Assembly (NCBI GenBank): GCA_965220075.1 | Contig: OZ244806.1 | Span: forward strand, 2,480,001-2,544,000 | Direction of reading: 5' to 3' | Length of the DNA: 64,000 nucleotides | Source: G965220075 sp965220075 | GTDB taxonomy: Bacteria; Chloroflexota; UBA11872 | The notes under the pieces: generated by a model | What the model saw: only the letters and a program-made list of their open reading frames with translations | Database searches by the model: none | Told to the model about the DNA's origin: nothing | Made by a program: the position numbers and the translations under genes | Shown: positions 15,679-25,052 of the stretch, piece after piece | Layout: the number at the start of each line of letters is the position of its first letter | Numbering within the stretch: the stretch's first letter is position 1

Positions 15679-16956
15679 CTAGACCGCGAGCGGCCGGCGG
15701 ACGATGCGCGGCCATCCGAGGGCGGCCACCAGGGCCAACGACGCGGCCAGGCCAGCCGCCCCAACCCAACCCATGCCTCCGGCGGCAAATACGGGTCCGG
15801 TGCCGAGTCCACCCAGGCCGGCGGCGAGCCCGACCAGGGTTTCGTTGAGACCCTGCGTGCGGCCGTGCTCGCCGGTCGACAAGCCATCCGTCAAAAGCGC
15901 CGATCCGGCAATGAAGCAACAGTTCCAGCCGTATCCGAGCAGGAACATGAGCGGGAGGATTATCTCCATACCTTGCGCGAACGGCGTGAGCAGGCTGGCG
16001 GTCACGAGCTGCAGCGCGCCCAGGGCGATGACGGGCCGCGGCCCCAGACGATCAGTCGCCCGGCCCGTCAGCGCGGCGAGTCCAAACATACCCAGCATGT
16101 GCACCGACATGGCTACCGAGATCGCTCCGGTGCCTTGATGAATCTGGTGCATGTGCAGCGGCGTGATGATCATGACCATCGACATCACCGCCTGCCCGAC
16201 CAGCATCGCCGCCACGGCCAGGCGAACGCGGCCGCTCGCGAAGATCTCCCGCAGTGACCGGGCCGGCCTCTCTCGCGCCAGCGACTCACGCGTGCGCGGG
16301 TCTGACCGTTCCATAGCGCGCGCTACGTCCCGCGGATCGGGCTTGACCAAGCCGGCAGTCACCAGCAACGCCAGCGCGGTAAGAACCGTGGCGGCGGCCC
16401 AGGGCCCCGCGAACCGCTCCGCTCCAAGGCCCACGGAAAGTCCGCTGGTAGCCGCAACCAGCAGCGGCCCGCCGATGGCGCCCACCATCCCGGCGGCCAC
16501 TATCAGACCGATGATGCGTCCACGGCGTGCCGGCTCGTATATTTCGGCAGCCGCGAAGCGGGCTTGGTCACTTGCGCCGCGCGCCATTCCCACCAGAATC
16601 GCCCCTGCCAGGAACCCGACCAAGACGTGCCACGCGATTGAGAGCGTGGCCAACCCCGCGCCCACTGTGCCCAGCAGATAGCCGAGGGCCAGCGGCCAGC
16701 GGCGTCCGATCCGATCCATGAGCCACCCGGTCGGATAGCCGGCGGCGGCCCGCCCCAGAAGGTAGAGCGCGCCAGGGACTCCGGCCATGGCCGTCTGGCC
16801 GCTCAACTCCGTGGCGACTATCGACATGACCGTGAAGCCGGCAACGTTGGCCGCCGAGAAGACGCCCTGACCGGCAAACAGCGCCGCGGTTATACGTCGG
16901 CGGGCGCCGCCGGTGAGCGTCAAGGCGCCGGAGGGCACGGCCGTCGGGTGCGACAT
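15679..16956 (-). CDS. Major facilitator superfamily transporter
   Basis: A 425-residue membrane protein with about twelve hydrophobic segments in two halves linked by a charged loop (residues about 205-240, rich in Arg and Glu). The MFS signature between helices 2 and 3 is present (GWLMDRIGRRWPL), and a related motif recurs in the second half (ALTGRATDRLGPRP). Substrate cannot be predicted; the family member type is that of drug or metabolite efflux proteins. It converges with the sigma factor gene and lies divergent from the catabolic operon that follows, so it might serve that pathway, but this is only positional. Confidence 0.88.
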   Translation of the reverse strand: MSHPTAVPSGALTLTGGARRRITAALFAGQGVFSAANVAGFTVMSIVATELSGQTAMAGVPGALYLLGRAAAGYPTGWLMDRIGRRWPLALGYLLGTVGAGLATLSIAWHVLVGFLAGAILVGMARGASDQARFAAAEIYEPARRGRIIGLIVAAGMVGAIGGPLLVAATSGLSVGLGAERFAGPWAAATVLTALALLVTAGLVKPDPRDVARAMERSDPRTRESLARERPARSLREIFASGRVRLAVAAMLVGQAVMSMVMIITPLHMHQIHQGTGAISVAMSVHMLGMFGLAALTGRATDRLGPRPVIALGALQLVTASLLTPFAQGMEIILPLMFLLGYGWNCCFIAGSALLTDGLSTGEHGRTQGLNETLVGLAAGLGGLGTGPVFAAGGMGWVGAAGLAASLALVAALGWPRIVRRPLAV

Positions 16957-17174
16957 GTGGGCATTCTAGAGGTGAGCCGGACTCAGCCTAGCGGTGGAGC
17001 GAATGACTCACAGACCGATCGATGTGTGAGCCCGGAGTCGAAGCCGCGAGATTGCGGCACTATAGAAGACTATGGCGGGCCGCCTAAGCCACCGTCCCAC
17101 GAGCGGCTTCCGGGTCCTCGCGCCGGAAGTGGGCACTTGCCTTGCAGCATCACAGGGGGCCTGAAGGGGGCGGT

Positions 17175-18023
17175 ATGCAACTCGGCTACAGCACCTGGGG
17201 AATGCCCGACGAGCCGGTCGTTGAGTTCGTGCCGCGCCTGGCGAGGATGGGATACGAGGGCATCGAGCTCACTGTGCTGCCCGACTATCGGACCGCGCTG
17301 GAGTCGCTGGGGACGAGTGAGCGGCGGCTGATTAGACATCTCCTGACCGAGCATGGACTGACGCTTACGGCTATCGCCGCCCATTCATCGCTGGTTGACG
17401 CCGAGCTGCGCGAGGCGGGCATTGCGCGCTTGCGCGGCGCCGTGGAGCTCGCGCGGGAGCTGACGCCCGACGCGCCGCCGCCGATCAATACGACTGTAGG
17501 CGGGCAGCCCGGTGACTGGGCGCAGGTGCAGTCGCGCGTGGTCGACGAGGTGGCGGGACTGGCCGAGTTCGCCGCCGGACACGGCGTGGCGCTGGCCATA
17601 GAGTCGCATGCGGGACACGCGCTCGACGACGCGCCGAAGATGCTCTGGCTCATCCGGCAGGTAGACCGTCCCAACGTGCGGGTCAATACGGACTACAGCC
17701 ACTTCCTCGCCCAGGGGCAAACGGTTGAAGAATCGGTGGTTCCCCTGGTCCCCTGGACGGTGCACACGCACGTCAAGGGCGCGCGCGGCCGTGCACCCAA
17801 CCACGAATACCTCACGCCGGGAGAAGACGATTTCGACTACGCGTCATACCTGCGGGTTATGTACGACGCCGGCTATAGGGGATTCCAAACCGTGGAAATC
17901 TCGAAGATGGTGCAGGCGCGGGCGGGCTATGAGCCGTATGCGCATGCGCAGCTCGCCTACGACACGCTGGCGGCGGCGTTCGAACGAGCGGGGATCGAGC
18001 GGGGCGGGGACCCAGGCGGCTGA
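17175..18023 (+). CDS. Sugar phosphate isomerase/epimerase-like TIM barrel protein
   Basis: A 282-residue member of the xylose isomerase-like/AP endonuclease 2 family. Start at ATG 17175, preceded by a G-rich ribosome binding site (AGGGGGCGGT). Features of the family: N-terminal LGYSTWGMPDEPVVEFVPRL, metal-ligand Glu in VALAIESHAGHALD, the His/Asp in VNTDYSHF and the Glu in FQTVEISKMV. These enzymes epimerise or isomerise keto-sugars and polyols, or act as sugar dehydratases. First gene of a four-gene co-directional run with Asp/Glu racemase-like, hydantoinase A and hydantoinase B genes; gap to the next start is about 90 bases. Confidence 0.85.
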   Translation: MQLGYSTWGMPDEPVVEFVPRLARMGYEGIELTVLPDYRTALESLGTSERRLIRHLLTEHGLTLTAIAAHSSLVDAELREAGIARLRGAVELARELTPDAPPPINTTVGGQPGDWAQVQSRVVDEVAGLAEFAAGHGVALAIESHAGHALDDAPKMLWLIRQVDRPNVRVNTDYSHFLAQGQTVEESVVPLVPWTVHTHVKGARGRAPNHEYLTPGEDDFDYASYLRVMYDAGYRGFQTVEISKMVQARAGYEPYAHAQLAYDTLAAAFERAGIERGGDPGG

Positions 18024-18112
18024 GTGAACCGAGTGTCCGCCGGGCGTTGACATCGGCGTCCGGGATTACCACGATGGGCGCGCGAACGTCGGGTGCGATT
18101 GCAAGGAGAAAC

Positions 18113-18829
18113 ATGGCGCGGCTCGGACTGCTCGTTCCCTCCGCCAACACGGTGGTCGAGCCGGAGTTCTGGCGGCTGGCGCCCGCGGGTGTCACCTTTC
18201 ACGCGGCGCGCATGCGCAACTCCGGCTGCGACGCCGTCGACGCGCGCAAAATGCTGGATCACGTTAATCGGGCGGCCGACGAGTTGGGCAGCGCGCGCGT
18301 CGACGCCATCGCCTTCGCCTGCACGGCCAGCAGCTTCGTGAGCGGAAGTGCCGGCGAAGCCGATCTGCGCGGCGCGATCGAGCACTCGTCGGGCGCACCG
18401 GCGGTGACGACTTCCGGCGCGGTGGTCGCCGCGCTCAACACCCTTGGCGCTCGCTCGCTGGCAATGTATACGCCCTACCCGGCGGAACTGAATGCTCTGG
18501 AGGTCGACTTCCTGGCACAGCACGGTATCGCCGTCGAGCAGGATCGTGGCATGGACATCCGCGAGGCGGTGTATATCGCGGACGTACAGCCGGACGAGCT
18601 TGTCGAGTTCGTGCGCACGTCGCCGCCGCCGCAAAGCGCCGAGGCGATCTTCTTATCCTGCACCAACTTGCCCACGCTGGACGTCATCGAGCCGCTGGAG
18701 GCGCTGTTCGGGCGGCCCGTGATCAGCAGCAACACGGCCACTCTGAGGGCCTTGCTGCAAATGGTGGATGCGCAAGCTCCAGCGCCGGGCCGGCTGTTCG
18801 AGGCCGAAGCCTACGGGGCGGCTGCATAG
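18113..18829 (+). CDS. Asp/Glu racemase superfamily enzyme (maleate isomerase/arylmalonate decarboxylase-like)
   Basis: A 238-residue enzyme. Start at ATG 18113 with AAGGAG five bases upstream. The family fold is suggested by LGLLVPSANTVVEPEFWRL at the N-terminus, the two catalytic cysteines in FACTASSF and LSCTNLPT, and the central SGAVVAALNTLGARSLAMYTP. The SANTVVEPE start is typical of the maleate cis-trans isomerase subgroup. It lies directly before the hydantoinase A gene (three-base gap), so it may racemise or isomerise the substrate or product of the hydantoinase, as hydantoin or aspartate racemases do in other hyu clusters. Confidence 0.85.
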   Translation: MARLGLLVPSANTVVEPEFWRLAPAGVTFHAARMRNSGCDAVDARKMLDHVNRAADELGSARVDAIAFACTASSFVSGSAGEADLRGAIEHSSGAPAVTTSGAVVAALNTLGARSLAMYTPYPAELNALEVDFLAQHGIAVEQDRGMDIREAVYIADVQPDELVEFVRTSPPPQSAEAIFLSCTNLPTLDVIEPLEALFGRPVISSNTATLRALLQMVDAQAPAPGRLFEAEAYGAAA

Positions 18830-18832
18830 CCG

Positions 18833-20911
18833 TTGCACCGCCCGGTTGACGGTCGCAGTCGCGGACGTGTGGCCGCGGATGTCGGCGGCACGTTCACGGA
18901 CCTTGTCTCTATCGAGTCCGACGGGAGCGTTCGACGGGCGAAGGTACTCTCGACGCCGCCGCACTTCGAGAAAGGCGTCATCGAAGGGCTGGGCGGCCTT
19001 ACCGGCGGGGGCGTGGCGGGAATCGGCAATCTCATACACGCCACCACCACCGCGACCAACGCCATCCTGGAACGGAGCGGTCCGCGTACCGGCTTGATCG
19101 CGACCGAGGGGTTTCGCGACGTGCTGGAGATCGGACGGCTGCGCTATCCGCGCCTCTATGACCTCGCCTGGGTGAAGCCGGCGCCGCTGGTTCCGCGCGA
19201 GCGGCGGCTGGCCGTACCGGAGCGGATTGCCGCCGACGGATCGGTGGTGCGGCCGTTAGACCCCGACGCCGTGCAAGCCGCCGCGCGCAAACTGCGCGAC
19301 CAAGGCGTAGAGGCCCTGGCGGTGTGCCTGCTCAACTCGTACGCGAACGACCGGCACGAGCGCGCGGTAGGTGAAGTGCTCGCGCGCGAGTTGCCGGGCG
19401 TTCCGATCTCGTTGAGCGTGGACGTGCTGCCGGTGATCCGGGAGTTCGATCGTGCGAGCACAACCGTCGTAAACGCCTACCTGCGCCCGGTGATCGGGAG
19501 CTATCTCGGCCGGTTGGAGCAAGGGCTGGCCGCACGCGGCAGCCGCGCCCCGGTGCTGATGCTGCAATCCGCCGGCGGCGTCATGCCCGCCAGCGACGCC
19601 GCGCGCCTGCCCGCGTTCGGGGTGGAGTCGGGTCCCTCGGCCGGGGTGATGGCCGCGGCGGCTTTGGCGCGGGACCTGGGACTGGAGCGCGTCATCTCCT
19701 TTGACATGGGCGGAACGACCGCCAAGGCGGGCATGGTGCTGCACGGCCGCCCGGCCATGGCGGACGAGTTCGAGGTCGGCGCCGGGATCAGCAGCGGCAG
19801 CCGGCTGAGTAGGGGCGGTGGGTACTTGCTGCGCACGCCTTCGCTCGATCTGGCTGAAGTGGGCGCGGGGGGCGGCAGCATCGCCGCCGTTGACCGGGCC
19901 GGAGGGGTAAGCGTGGGTCCGCGCAGCGCGGGCGCCGATCCGGGGCCCGCGTGCTACGGGCTGGGAGGCGCGGCCGCCACGCTGACGGACGCCAACCTGG
20001 TGCTGGGCTTCCTCAGCGCCGACGGGCTGTTGAACGGCGGCATGCGGCTGAGTACGGAAGCGGCGCGGCGCGTAATCGGTGAGCAGCTTGCCCAACCGCT
20101 CGGGCTGTCGGTGGAACGCACGGCCGACGCGGCGCACCGGGTCGCGGTGGCGATAATGGCGCGTGCCATCCGCGCCGTGACCAGCGAACGCGGACACGAT
20201 CCACGCAAGTTCACGTTGGCCGCGTTTGGTGGGGCCGGTCCGGGACACGCGGCGGCCCTGGCCGGGCACCTGGGCATACGGCGCGTGCTGGTGCCGGCCT
20301 TCCCCGGCGTGTTCAGCGCTATCGGGCTGGCGCGCGCGGATCTGCGCTGGACCGCCACGAAGTCGCAGATGATCGCGCTGGATGACGGCGCGGCGGCTCT
20401 GCTGCGCGACGGGTTTGGAGAGCTGGAGCGCCGGGCGCTGGGCATGGCGGCCGCGGCCGGATACCGGGACTCGGAGCTCCAGATCGAACGCATCGCCGCC
20501 TGCCGGTATCGCGGGCAGTCGTTTGAGCTGCCGGTCGGGGTGGCGGCTGGCCGAATGGGGCGTAAATTGGTGGGGGAGGTACGCGAGGCCTTCGAGGCCG
20601 CGCACCACGACGCGTACGGGCACCGAGAGCCAAACGCTCGCGTGCAAGCGGTGACGCTGCGGGTCGACGTCGTCCACGCGGTGCACAGCCCCGCCCCGCG
20701 CGGCACGGCAGATGGGCGGGCTGGCGACGTGCGGCCGGTATGGAACGGCTCGCGAATGGAGCGGACGCCCGTGCTGGGCCGCGCCGGCGTACGGCGCTGG
20801 ACCGCCGGGCCGTTGGTGATCGAAGACTACGACGCGACCACCCTGGTGCCGAGCGGCTGGCGGGCACATACCGATTCGGACGGTCACCTGCACTTGGAGC
20901 GTTTGCGATGA
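18833..20911 (+). CDS. hyuA: Hydantoinase/oxoprolinase family protein, A subunit
   Basis: A 692-residue protein of the N-methylhydantoinase A/5-oxoprolinase/acetone carboxylase beta family. The ATPase-like N-terminus reads RVAADVGGTFTDLV and a second nucleotide-binding motif is ISFDMGGTTAKAG. Additional family marks are TNAILERSGPRTGLI and GPACYGLGG, and the C-terminal third contains FGGAGPGHAAALA. ATP-dependent opening of cyclic amides, with the B subunit encoded next (ATG overlapping the TGA). Start is uncertain between TTG 18833 and GTG 18869. Real substrate unknown: hydantoin, N-methylhydantoin, oxoproline and other lactams are all possible. Confidence 0.92.
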   Translation: MHRPVDGRSRGRVAADVGGTFTDLVSIESDGSVRRAKVLSTPPHFEKGVIEGLGGLTGGGVAGIGNLIHATTTATNAILERSGPRTGLIATEGFRDVLEIGRLRYPRLYDLAWVKPAPLVPRERRLAVPERIAADGSVVRPLDPDAVQAAARKLRDQGVEALAVCLLNSYANDRHERAVGEVLARELPGVPISLSVDVLPVIREFDRASTTVVNAYLRPVIGSYLGRLEQGLAARGSRAPVLMLQSAGGVMPASDAARLPAFGVESGPSAGVMAAAALARDLGLERVISFDMGGTTAKAGMVLHGRPAMADEFEVGAGISSGSRLSRGGGYLLRTPSLDLAEVGAGGGSIAAVDRAGGVSVGPRSAGADPGPACYGLGGAAATLTDANLVLGFLSADGLLNGGMRLSTEAARRVIGEQLAQPLGLSVERTADAAHRVAVAIMARAIRAVTSERGHDPRKFTLAAFGGAGPGHAAALAGHLGIRRVLVPAFPGVFSAIGLARADLRWTATKSQMIALDDGAAALLRDGFGELERRALGMAAAAGYRDSELQIERIAACRYRGQSFELPVGVAAGRMGRKLVGEVREAFEAAHHDAYGHREPNARVQAVTLRVDVVHAVHSPAPRGTADGRAGDVRPVWNGSRMERTPVLGRAGVRRWTAGPLVIEDYDATTLVPSGWRAHTDSDGHLHLERLR

Positions 20912-22554
20912 GGGCGCGGCCGAAAGGCATGGACCCGGTGGCTCGCGAGCTGTTCGGACACGCCAGCGCCGCTTTGGTGGACGAGATGGCCGTGGCGCTC
21001 GTGCGTACGGCACGCTCGACGAACCTCAAGAACTCGATGGACCTTTCGACCGCGCTGTGCGATCCGGAAGGGCGGTTGATAGCGCAAGGGCTAACGATTC
21101 CGCTGCACCTGGGGTCCGTGCCGGACGCCATGAACGCGTTCCTGGAGCGCTTCGGCGGCAAGCTCAGAGAAGGAGACGCCTACGCGCTAAACGATCCGTA
21201 CGAGGGCGGGACGCACCTGCCGGACATCTACGTGGCGCAGCCGGTGTTTGAAGGCGCCCGGCTGCTGGGCCACGTGGTGACCATCGCCCATCACACAGAC
21301 ATAGGCGGCAAGACCGCCGGGGGCAACGGCTGCGACGCCACCGAGCTCTATCAGGAAGGGCTGTGCCTGCCGCCGGTGCGGTTCATGAGCGAAGGCCGCC
21401 CTGTCGAATCCGTATGGCGGCTCATTGAGCGCAACGTGCGGGTGCCCGAGCAAGTGCTGGGCGATCTGCGCGCGCAGCTCGCCGCCGGTCATGTGGGCGC
21501 CCGCGGTCTGCGCGCGCTCGCGGCCGAGCACAGCCGGCGAGGCATGCAGCGACTCATCGACGCGAACCTGGACTACGCCGAGACGCAAGCACGGCTCGCC
21601 ATTCGCGACTTACCGGACGGCAGCTATCGGTTCGGGGACTTCCTGGACGACGACGGCATCGACCCCGGCCCGATCCGTATTGCGGTAACCGTAACCGTGC
21701 GCGGTGAGCGGATGACCGTCGATTTCGGCGGCAGCGCGGGCCAGGTGCGCGGGGCCATCAACTGCGCGCTGCCGTTCACGAAATCGGCCAGCTACGCCTG
21801 CGCGCGCTGTCTGATGCCGCCGGAGACGCCGAATAATGAAGGCTACTTTCGTCCCATCAAGGTCGTGGCGCCGCCAGGCTCGATCGTCAATCCTTCGCCA
21901 CCCGCGGCGGTGGCTGCGCGCGGGCTCACCGGCTTCAGGGTTGCCAACACGGTCATGGGCGCACTCGCGCAGGCCGCCCCCGACCGCATGCCGGCCGCCG
22001 AGGCGGGCGGAGACACGGGCGTGAGCTTCGGGGGATATCGAGCCGACGGATCGGCCTTCGTGCTGCTGGAGTTCCTATTCGCGGCCTGGGGCGGGAGGCC
22101 CTTTGCGGACGGCGTGGATGGGACCGGAAGCGTGGTGGTGAACTTCGCCAACAACCCGGCGGAAATGATCGAAGCGGAGCTGCCGGTCACGATCGAGAAG
22201 TACGAGCTCGTGCCCGATTCGGGCGGCGACGGGCAATACCGCGGCGGGCTGGCGCTGGAGCGGCACTACCGGTTGCTGGCGGAGGAAGCGACGCTGCAGC
22301 TGCGCTCTGATCGGCGTACGCGGGGGCCCTACGGGCTGTGGGGCGGCAAGCCCGGTGGTCGCTCGCGCAACACGCTGGTGCGCGGCGGCCGGCGCCGCGC
22401 GCTGCCCGCCAAGACGACGATCCAAATGCGCAAGGGCGACGTGTTCGAGCACCGCACCGCCGGCGCCGGCGGTTGGGGCGATCCCACCGCGCGCGAGGGG
22501 TCGGCACGGGAGCGAGACCTGCGCGAAGGAAAGGTCACGCGCCGCGGCCGGTGA
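20908..22554 (+). CDS. hyuB: Hydantoinase/oxoprolinase family protein, B subunit
   Basis: A 548-residue HyuB protein. ATG 20908 overlaps the hyuA stop by four bases, so translation is coupled and the two form a complex. Diagnostic stretches include NSMDLSTALCDPEGRLIAQG, NDPYEGGTHLPDIYV, HHTDIGGKTAGG and GGDGQYRGGLALER, and the C-terminus ends with GAGGWGDPTAREG, the usual end of the family. Together with HyuA it should hydrolyse a cyclic amide at the expense of ATP. Last gene of the catabolic run; a decayed transposase end lies just downstream on the other strand. Confidence 0.93.
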   Translation: MRARPKGMDPVARELFGHASAALVDEMAVALVRTARSTNLKNSMDLSTALCDPEGRLIAQGLTIPLHLGSVPDAMNAFLERFGGKLREGDAYALNDPYEGGTHLPDIYVAQPVFEGARLLGHVVTIAHHTDIGGKTAGGNGCDATELYQEGLCLPPVRFMSEGRPVESVWRLIERNVRVPEQVLGDLRAQLAAGHVGARGLRALAAEHSRRGMQRLIDANLDYAETQARLAIRDLPDGSYRFGDFLDDDGIDPGPIRIAVTVTVRGERMTVDFGGSAGQVRGAINCALPFTKSASYACARCLMPPETPNNEGYFRPIKVVAPPGSIVNPSPPAAVAARGLTGFRVANTVMGALAQAAPDRMPAAEAGGDTGVSFGGYRADGSAFVLLEFLFAAWGGRPFADGVDGTGSVVVNFANNPAEMIEAELPVTIEKYELVPDSGGDGQYRGGLALERHYRLLAEEATLQLRSDRRTRGPYGLWGGKPGGRSRNTLVRGGRRRALPAKTTIQMRKGDVFEHRTAGAGGWGDPTAREGSARERDLREGKVTRRGR

Positions 22555-22637
22555 GGCAACGACAGACGCATGGGCGCGATCGCCGCCCGGCCGGTGACGG
22601 ACGTTCCAGCAGCGTCTCGGTTGGAACTACTCGCAGC

Positions 22638-22739
22638 CCTTGTGTCAATCAACTCGCTGATCGGGTCCGTTCCGTACCGAGTGTCAGAAAGTTCGGCCGC
22701 CATTGCCGGCGTCACACCGAGCGTCTTGTGGAACCGCGG
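22638..22739 (-). pseudogene. C-terminal remnant of a DDE transposase
   Basis: The minus frame reads RFHKTLGVTPAMAAELSD then DPISELIDTRAA. This matches the end of transposases of the type RIHKTLR.TPAMAAG..D..W....L..LID. Nothing upstream in the frame continues as transposase, and no element ends are visible. The rest of the gap 22555-22884 holds nothing else I can identify. Confidence 0.5.
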
Positions 22740-22884
22740 CGAGCGGGGCCTGCGACTCGTCGAAGTCAACAGGACTAAACGGCGGTCTCGAGCCTGGCGA
22801 ACGGGCGGGTCCGACTGAACGGCTGAAGTGCAGGCCAGCGCTATATGACTGCGACAACCGCCACTAGCAGGGGACCCGGCGGCT

Positions 22885-23193
22885 CTAGGCGGCGGTTGCG
22901 GCGGTTGCGAACGCGGTTGCGATCAGAACGGTCCAAAGAATGGCCAGCAGAAGAGCAAGGGTGGTAGTCGCCATCCCGGCTATAGCCATTCCAACGCCGC
23001 TGCCGAGTTTGCGTCCTTGATGGAGGGCCACCCATGAAAGAGGCAGTCCAACTACAGCGCACGGGAAAGCGACGAACAATCCGAAGAACGGTATGAATAC
23101 AAATACGATCGCAATGATGCCAAGTACCATTCCGGCTATACCCACGATTCCCTCCTTGGGCAGGATTTGGCCGCTTATCAGCCATCCGGACAA
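22885..23193 (-). CDS. DUF4190-like small membrane protein
   Basis: A 102-residue protein with two to three membrane segments (VGIAGMVLGIIAIVFVFIPF, LFVAFPCAVVGLPLSWVAL, GMAIAGMATTTLALLLAI). The pattern of a Gly-rich first helix, a loop with ALHQGRKLGSGVG and a last helix matches DUF4190-type proteins. ATG 23193 begins MSGWLISGQ. It lies divergently from the next membrane gene. Function of the family is unknown. Confidence 0.7.
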   Translation of the reverse strand: MSGWLISGQILPKEGIVGIAGMVLGIIAIVFVFIPFFGLFVAFPCAVVGLPLSWVALHQGRKLGSGVGMAIAGMATTTLALLLAILWTVLIATAFATAATAA

Positions 23194-23380
23194 TCTATGC
23201 GGGGGCGGAAGCTTCGCGCTCCCCTACACCGACGCTCAAACTTTCCTCACGGGATGGAGAGAAAAGCGCTGGCGCGCATACTGTACAACGCGCCCTGGAC
23301 ACCACCGGCATTGCAAGGCGGCGCGGTGGGGACACTTCGGCGCCGGCGAAGAATTGTCCGACCTTTATTGCAATCGGGCA

Positions 23381-23893
23381 GTGAGGCAAGCCATCGCGGT
23401 GGAACTCCGGCAGCGGGATCAAAGGCGCGCGCGCGACTGGCTCAGCGCGGCGGGCCTGGCGGTGCTGGTCGGGGCGGCGTTCGTGCTGATCGTGGGCGTG
23501 ATCACGGGCGCCATCGACACGCCCTGGCTGGAGCGGCAGACGCCCTTGCTGGCCATCGACTATCCAATCTGGGGGCTCAACGCCATGCTGCTGGGCGCCC
23601 TGTCCGGGTTGGGCCTGCTGGCGCAACGACGACGCCGGCGTCAGGGTCTGGGCGTCATCTACGGAGGTGGGGTCCTGGCCGCGTTCTCGGTGTCCTGCCC
23701 ACTCTGCAACGGGCTGCTGGTAGCGGCGTTCGGGACTGGCGGAGTGCTGAACGTCATCGAGCCCGCGCGGCCCTTCCTGGGCGGCGCAACCGCTCTTTTT
23801 CTGGGTTACATGACCTACCGCCGAGTCAAGGCCTATCGCGCCGAATGCCGCTCGTGCGCGGCGCAACCCATAGAGCGAGGAGCCGGCGCCTAG
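23381..23893 (+). CDS. Membrane protein with a CPLCN motif
   Basis: A 170-residue membrane protein starting at GTG 23381; the frame upstream is antisense to the DUF4190-like gene and not coding in character. There are four hydrophobic segments (LAVLVGAAFVLIVGVITGA, LNAMLLGALSGLGLLAQ, GGGVLAAFSVSCPLCNGLL, FLGGATALFLGYMTY). The SCPLCN sequence puts two cysteines at the membrane face, as in metal or thiol-handling membrane proteins; another two cysteines are near the C-terminus (ECRSCAA). Specific function unknown. Confidence 0.6.
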   Translation: MRQAIAVELRQRDQRRARDWLSAAGLAVLVGAAFVLIVGVITGAIDTPWLERQTPLLAIDYPIWGLNAMLLGALSGLGLLAQRRRRRQGLGVIYGGGVLAAFSVSCPLCNGLLVAAFGTGGVLNVIEPARPFLGGATALFLGYMTYRRVKAYRAECRSCAAQPIERGAGA

Positions 23894-23967
23894 AGCGGCG
23901 CGACGCTGGCGATCAAGCCCGGTCAGCGCCTACGCTCAGGACGGTCAATACGCCGGAGCGCCCTTCC

Positions 23968-24975
23968 ATGGCCACGATGCTGCGCAAGATCTACTTAGTA
24001 GTGCATGCCCTCAGCTGGCTCGACATCACGCGCGAAGACCCGCGCCGGCTGACTCGCGAATGGGAGCAGTTCCCCGGACGCTGCGAGACTTCTTTCCGGC
24101 TCGAGCAGGCGCTGAAAGAGCGCTACGAGCGGCTGATCTCCGAGGCCGGGGCGGATGAGGCGGTGCTGTTCCTACCCACCGACTTCGCGGGCAACCGCGC
24201 GCTAATCCAGTTTGCCGAGGAAGCGTTGGGCGAGCGCGCGGTCGTGTGCCGCTTGCGCGGCGACACGGCCGCTATCGGCGCGGCTTTGGGCGACGCGTTT
24301 ATGCGGGAGGTCGAGCGGGACGGGGCCGAGGCGCGGCGGCTCAACCGACTGCCGCGTGACGGCCGCGCCGACTACGTGTTCGGCGCCTGGCTGCGCGCCA
24401 AAGCCTGGGCGCTGGACCTGCGAATGCAGCTGGAGGCGCGCGGCTACGCGTTCGACCCTGTCGAAACGGAGTTCGTGGCGTTTGGCGAGGACTGGGCCGG
24501 CTGCGCCGCGACGTATCCGATCCACATGGGCCGGGCCTGGGGCCTTGCCAGCCCGATCGAGCGAAGGTTCGACCTGATCAACCCGGACGAGAGCCCGATG
24601 TTCCTGGCGGCGAGGCCGGTTGAACAGAATCTGCCCATGCCCGAGCACATCAGGCTGTTCATCCTCAAGGCGGACGATCCCGAGGGCACGCGCTACGTGG
24701 GCCACTTCTGGGAGGGTCTGCGCGGCCTTACGGACCCGGCCCATACCGTGAAAGTGCGCTTTCCGGCCGGGTCCGTGCGCGAGGTGAATCAGTGGGGCAT
24801 CGGGCTGGGGCGCGCCGTCGGCGTCCTCAATGAGCCTATGCCCGAGGAGATCGTGATGAGCGTGGGCAGCGGCGGCCATACACCCTTCTGGTCCACCCTG
24901 GTGATGACCGCGGGCGGGCTGGGGCTGGAGGACTTTCGCGCGGCGCTGCTTGCGGGCGAGGTGGCGCAGGCTTGA
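23968..24975 (+). CDS. Hypothetical soluble protein, 335 residues
   Basis: Begins at ATG 23968 with MATMLRKIYLVVHALSWLDI. Alpha/beta composition with conserved-looking motifs VLFLPTDFAGNRALIQFAEE, GDTAAIGAALGDAF and FVAFGEDWAGCAATYPIHMG. No signal peptide or membrane helix. The layout suggests an enzyme or binding protein, but I recognise no family. Follows the membrane gene in the same direction with a 74-base gap and ends convergent with the acetyltransferase gene. Confidence 0.65.
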   Translation: MATMLRKIYLVVHALSWLDITREDPRRLTREWEQFPGRCETSFRLEQALKERYERLISEAGADEAVLFLPTDFAGNRALIQFAEEALGERAVVCRLRGDTAAIGAALGDAFMREVERDGAEARRLNRLPRDGRADYVFGAWLRAKAWALDLRMQLEARGYAFDPVETEFVAFGEDWAGCAATYPIHMGRAWGLASPIERRFDLINPDESPMFLAARPVEQNLPMPEHIRLFILKADDPEGTRYVGHFWEGLRGLTDPAHTVKVRFPAGSVREVNQWGIGLGRAVGVLNEPMPEEIVMSVGSGGHTPFWSTLVMTAGGLGLEDFRAALLAGEVAQA

Positions 24976-25052
24976 ATACAGGCAGCCGCGGCGGCAACGC
25001 GGCGGCGCACGGCGGTTAGAACGGCCGCCCGCGGGGCGCCATTCAGACCGGG

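Noticed and set aside
19256..21013. 585-codon antisense frame in hyuA
   Set aside because: Shadow frame in GC-rich DNA; the plus frame has all hydantoinase motifs.
22570..22818. 82-codon plus frame after hyuB
   Set aside because: The opposite strand reads as a transposase tail over the same bases, which is a better explanation.
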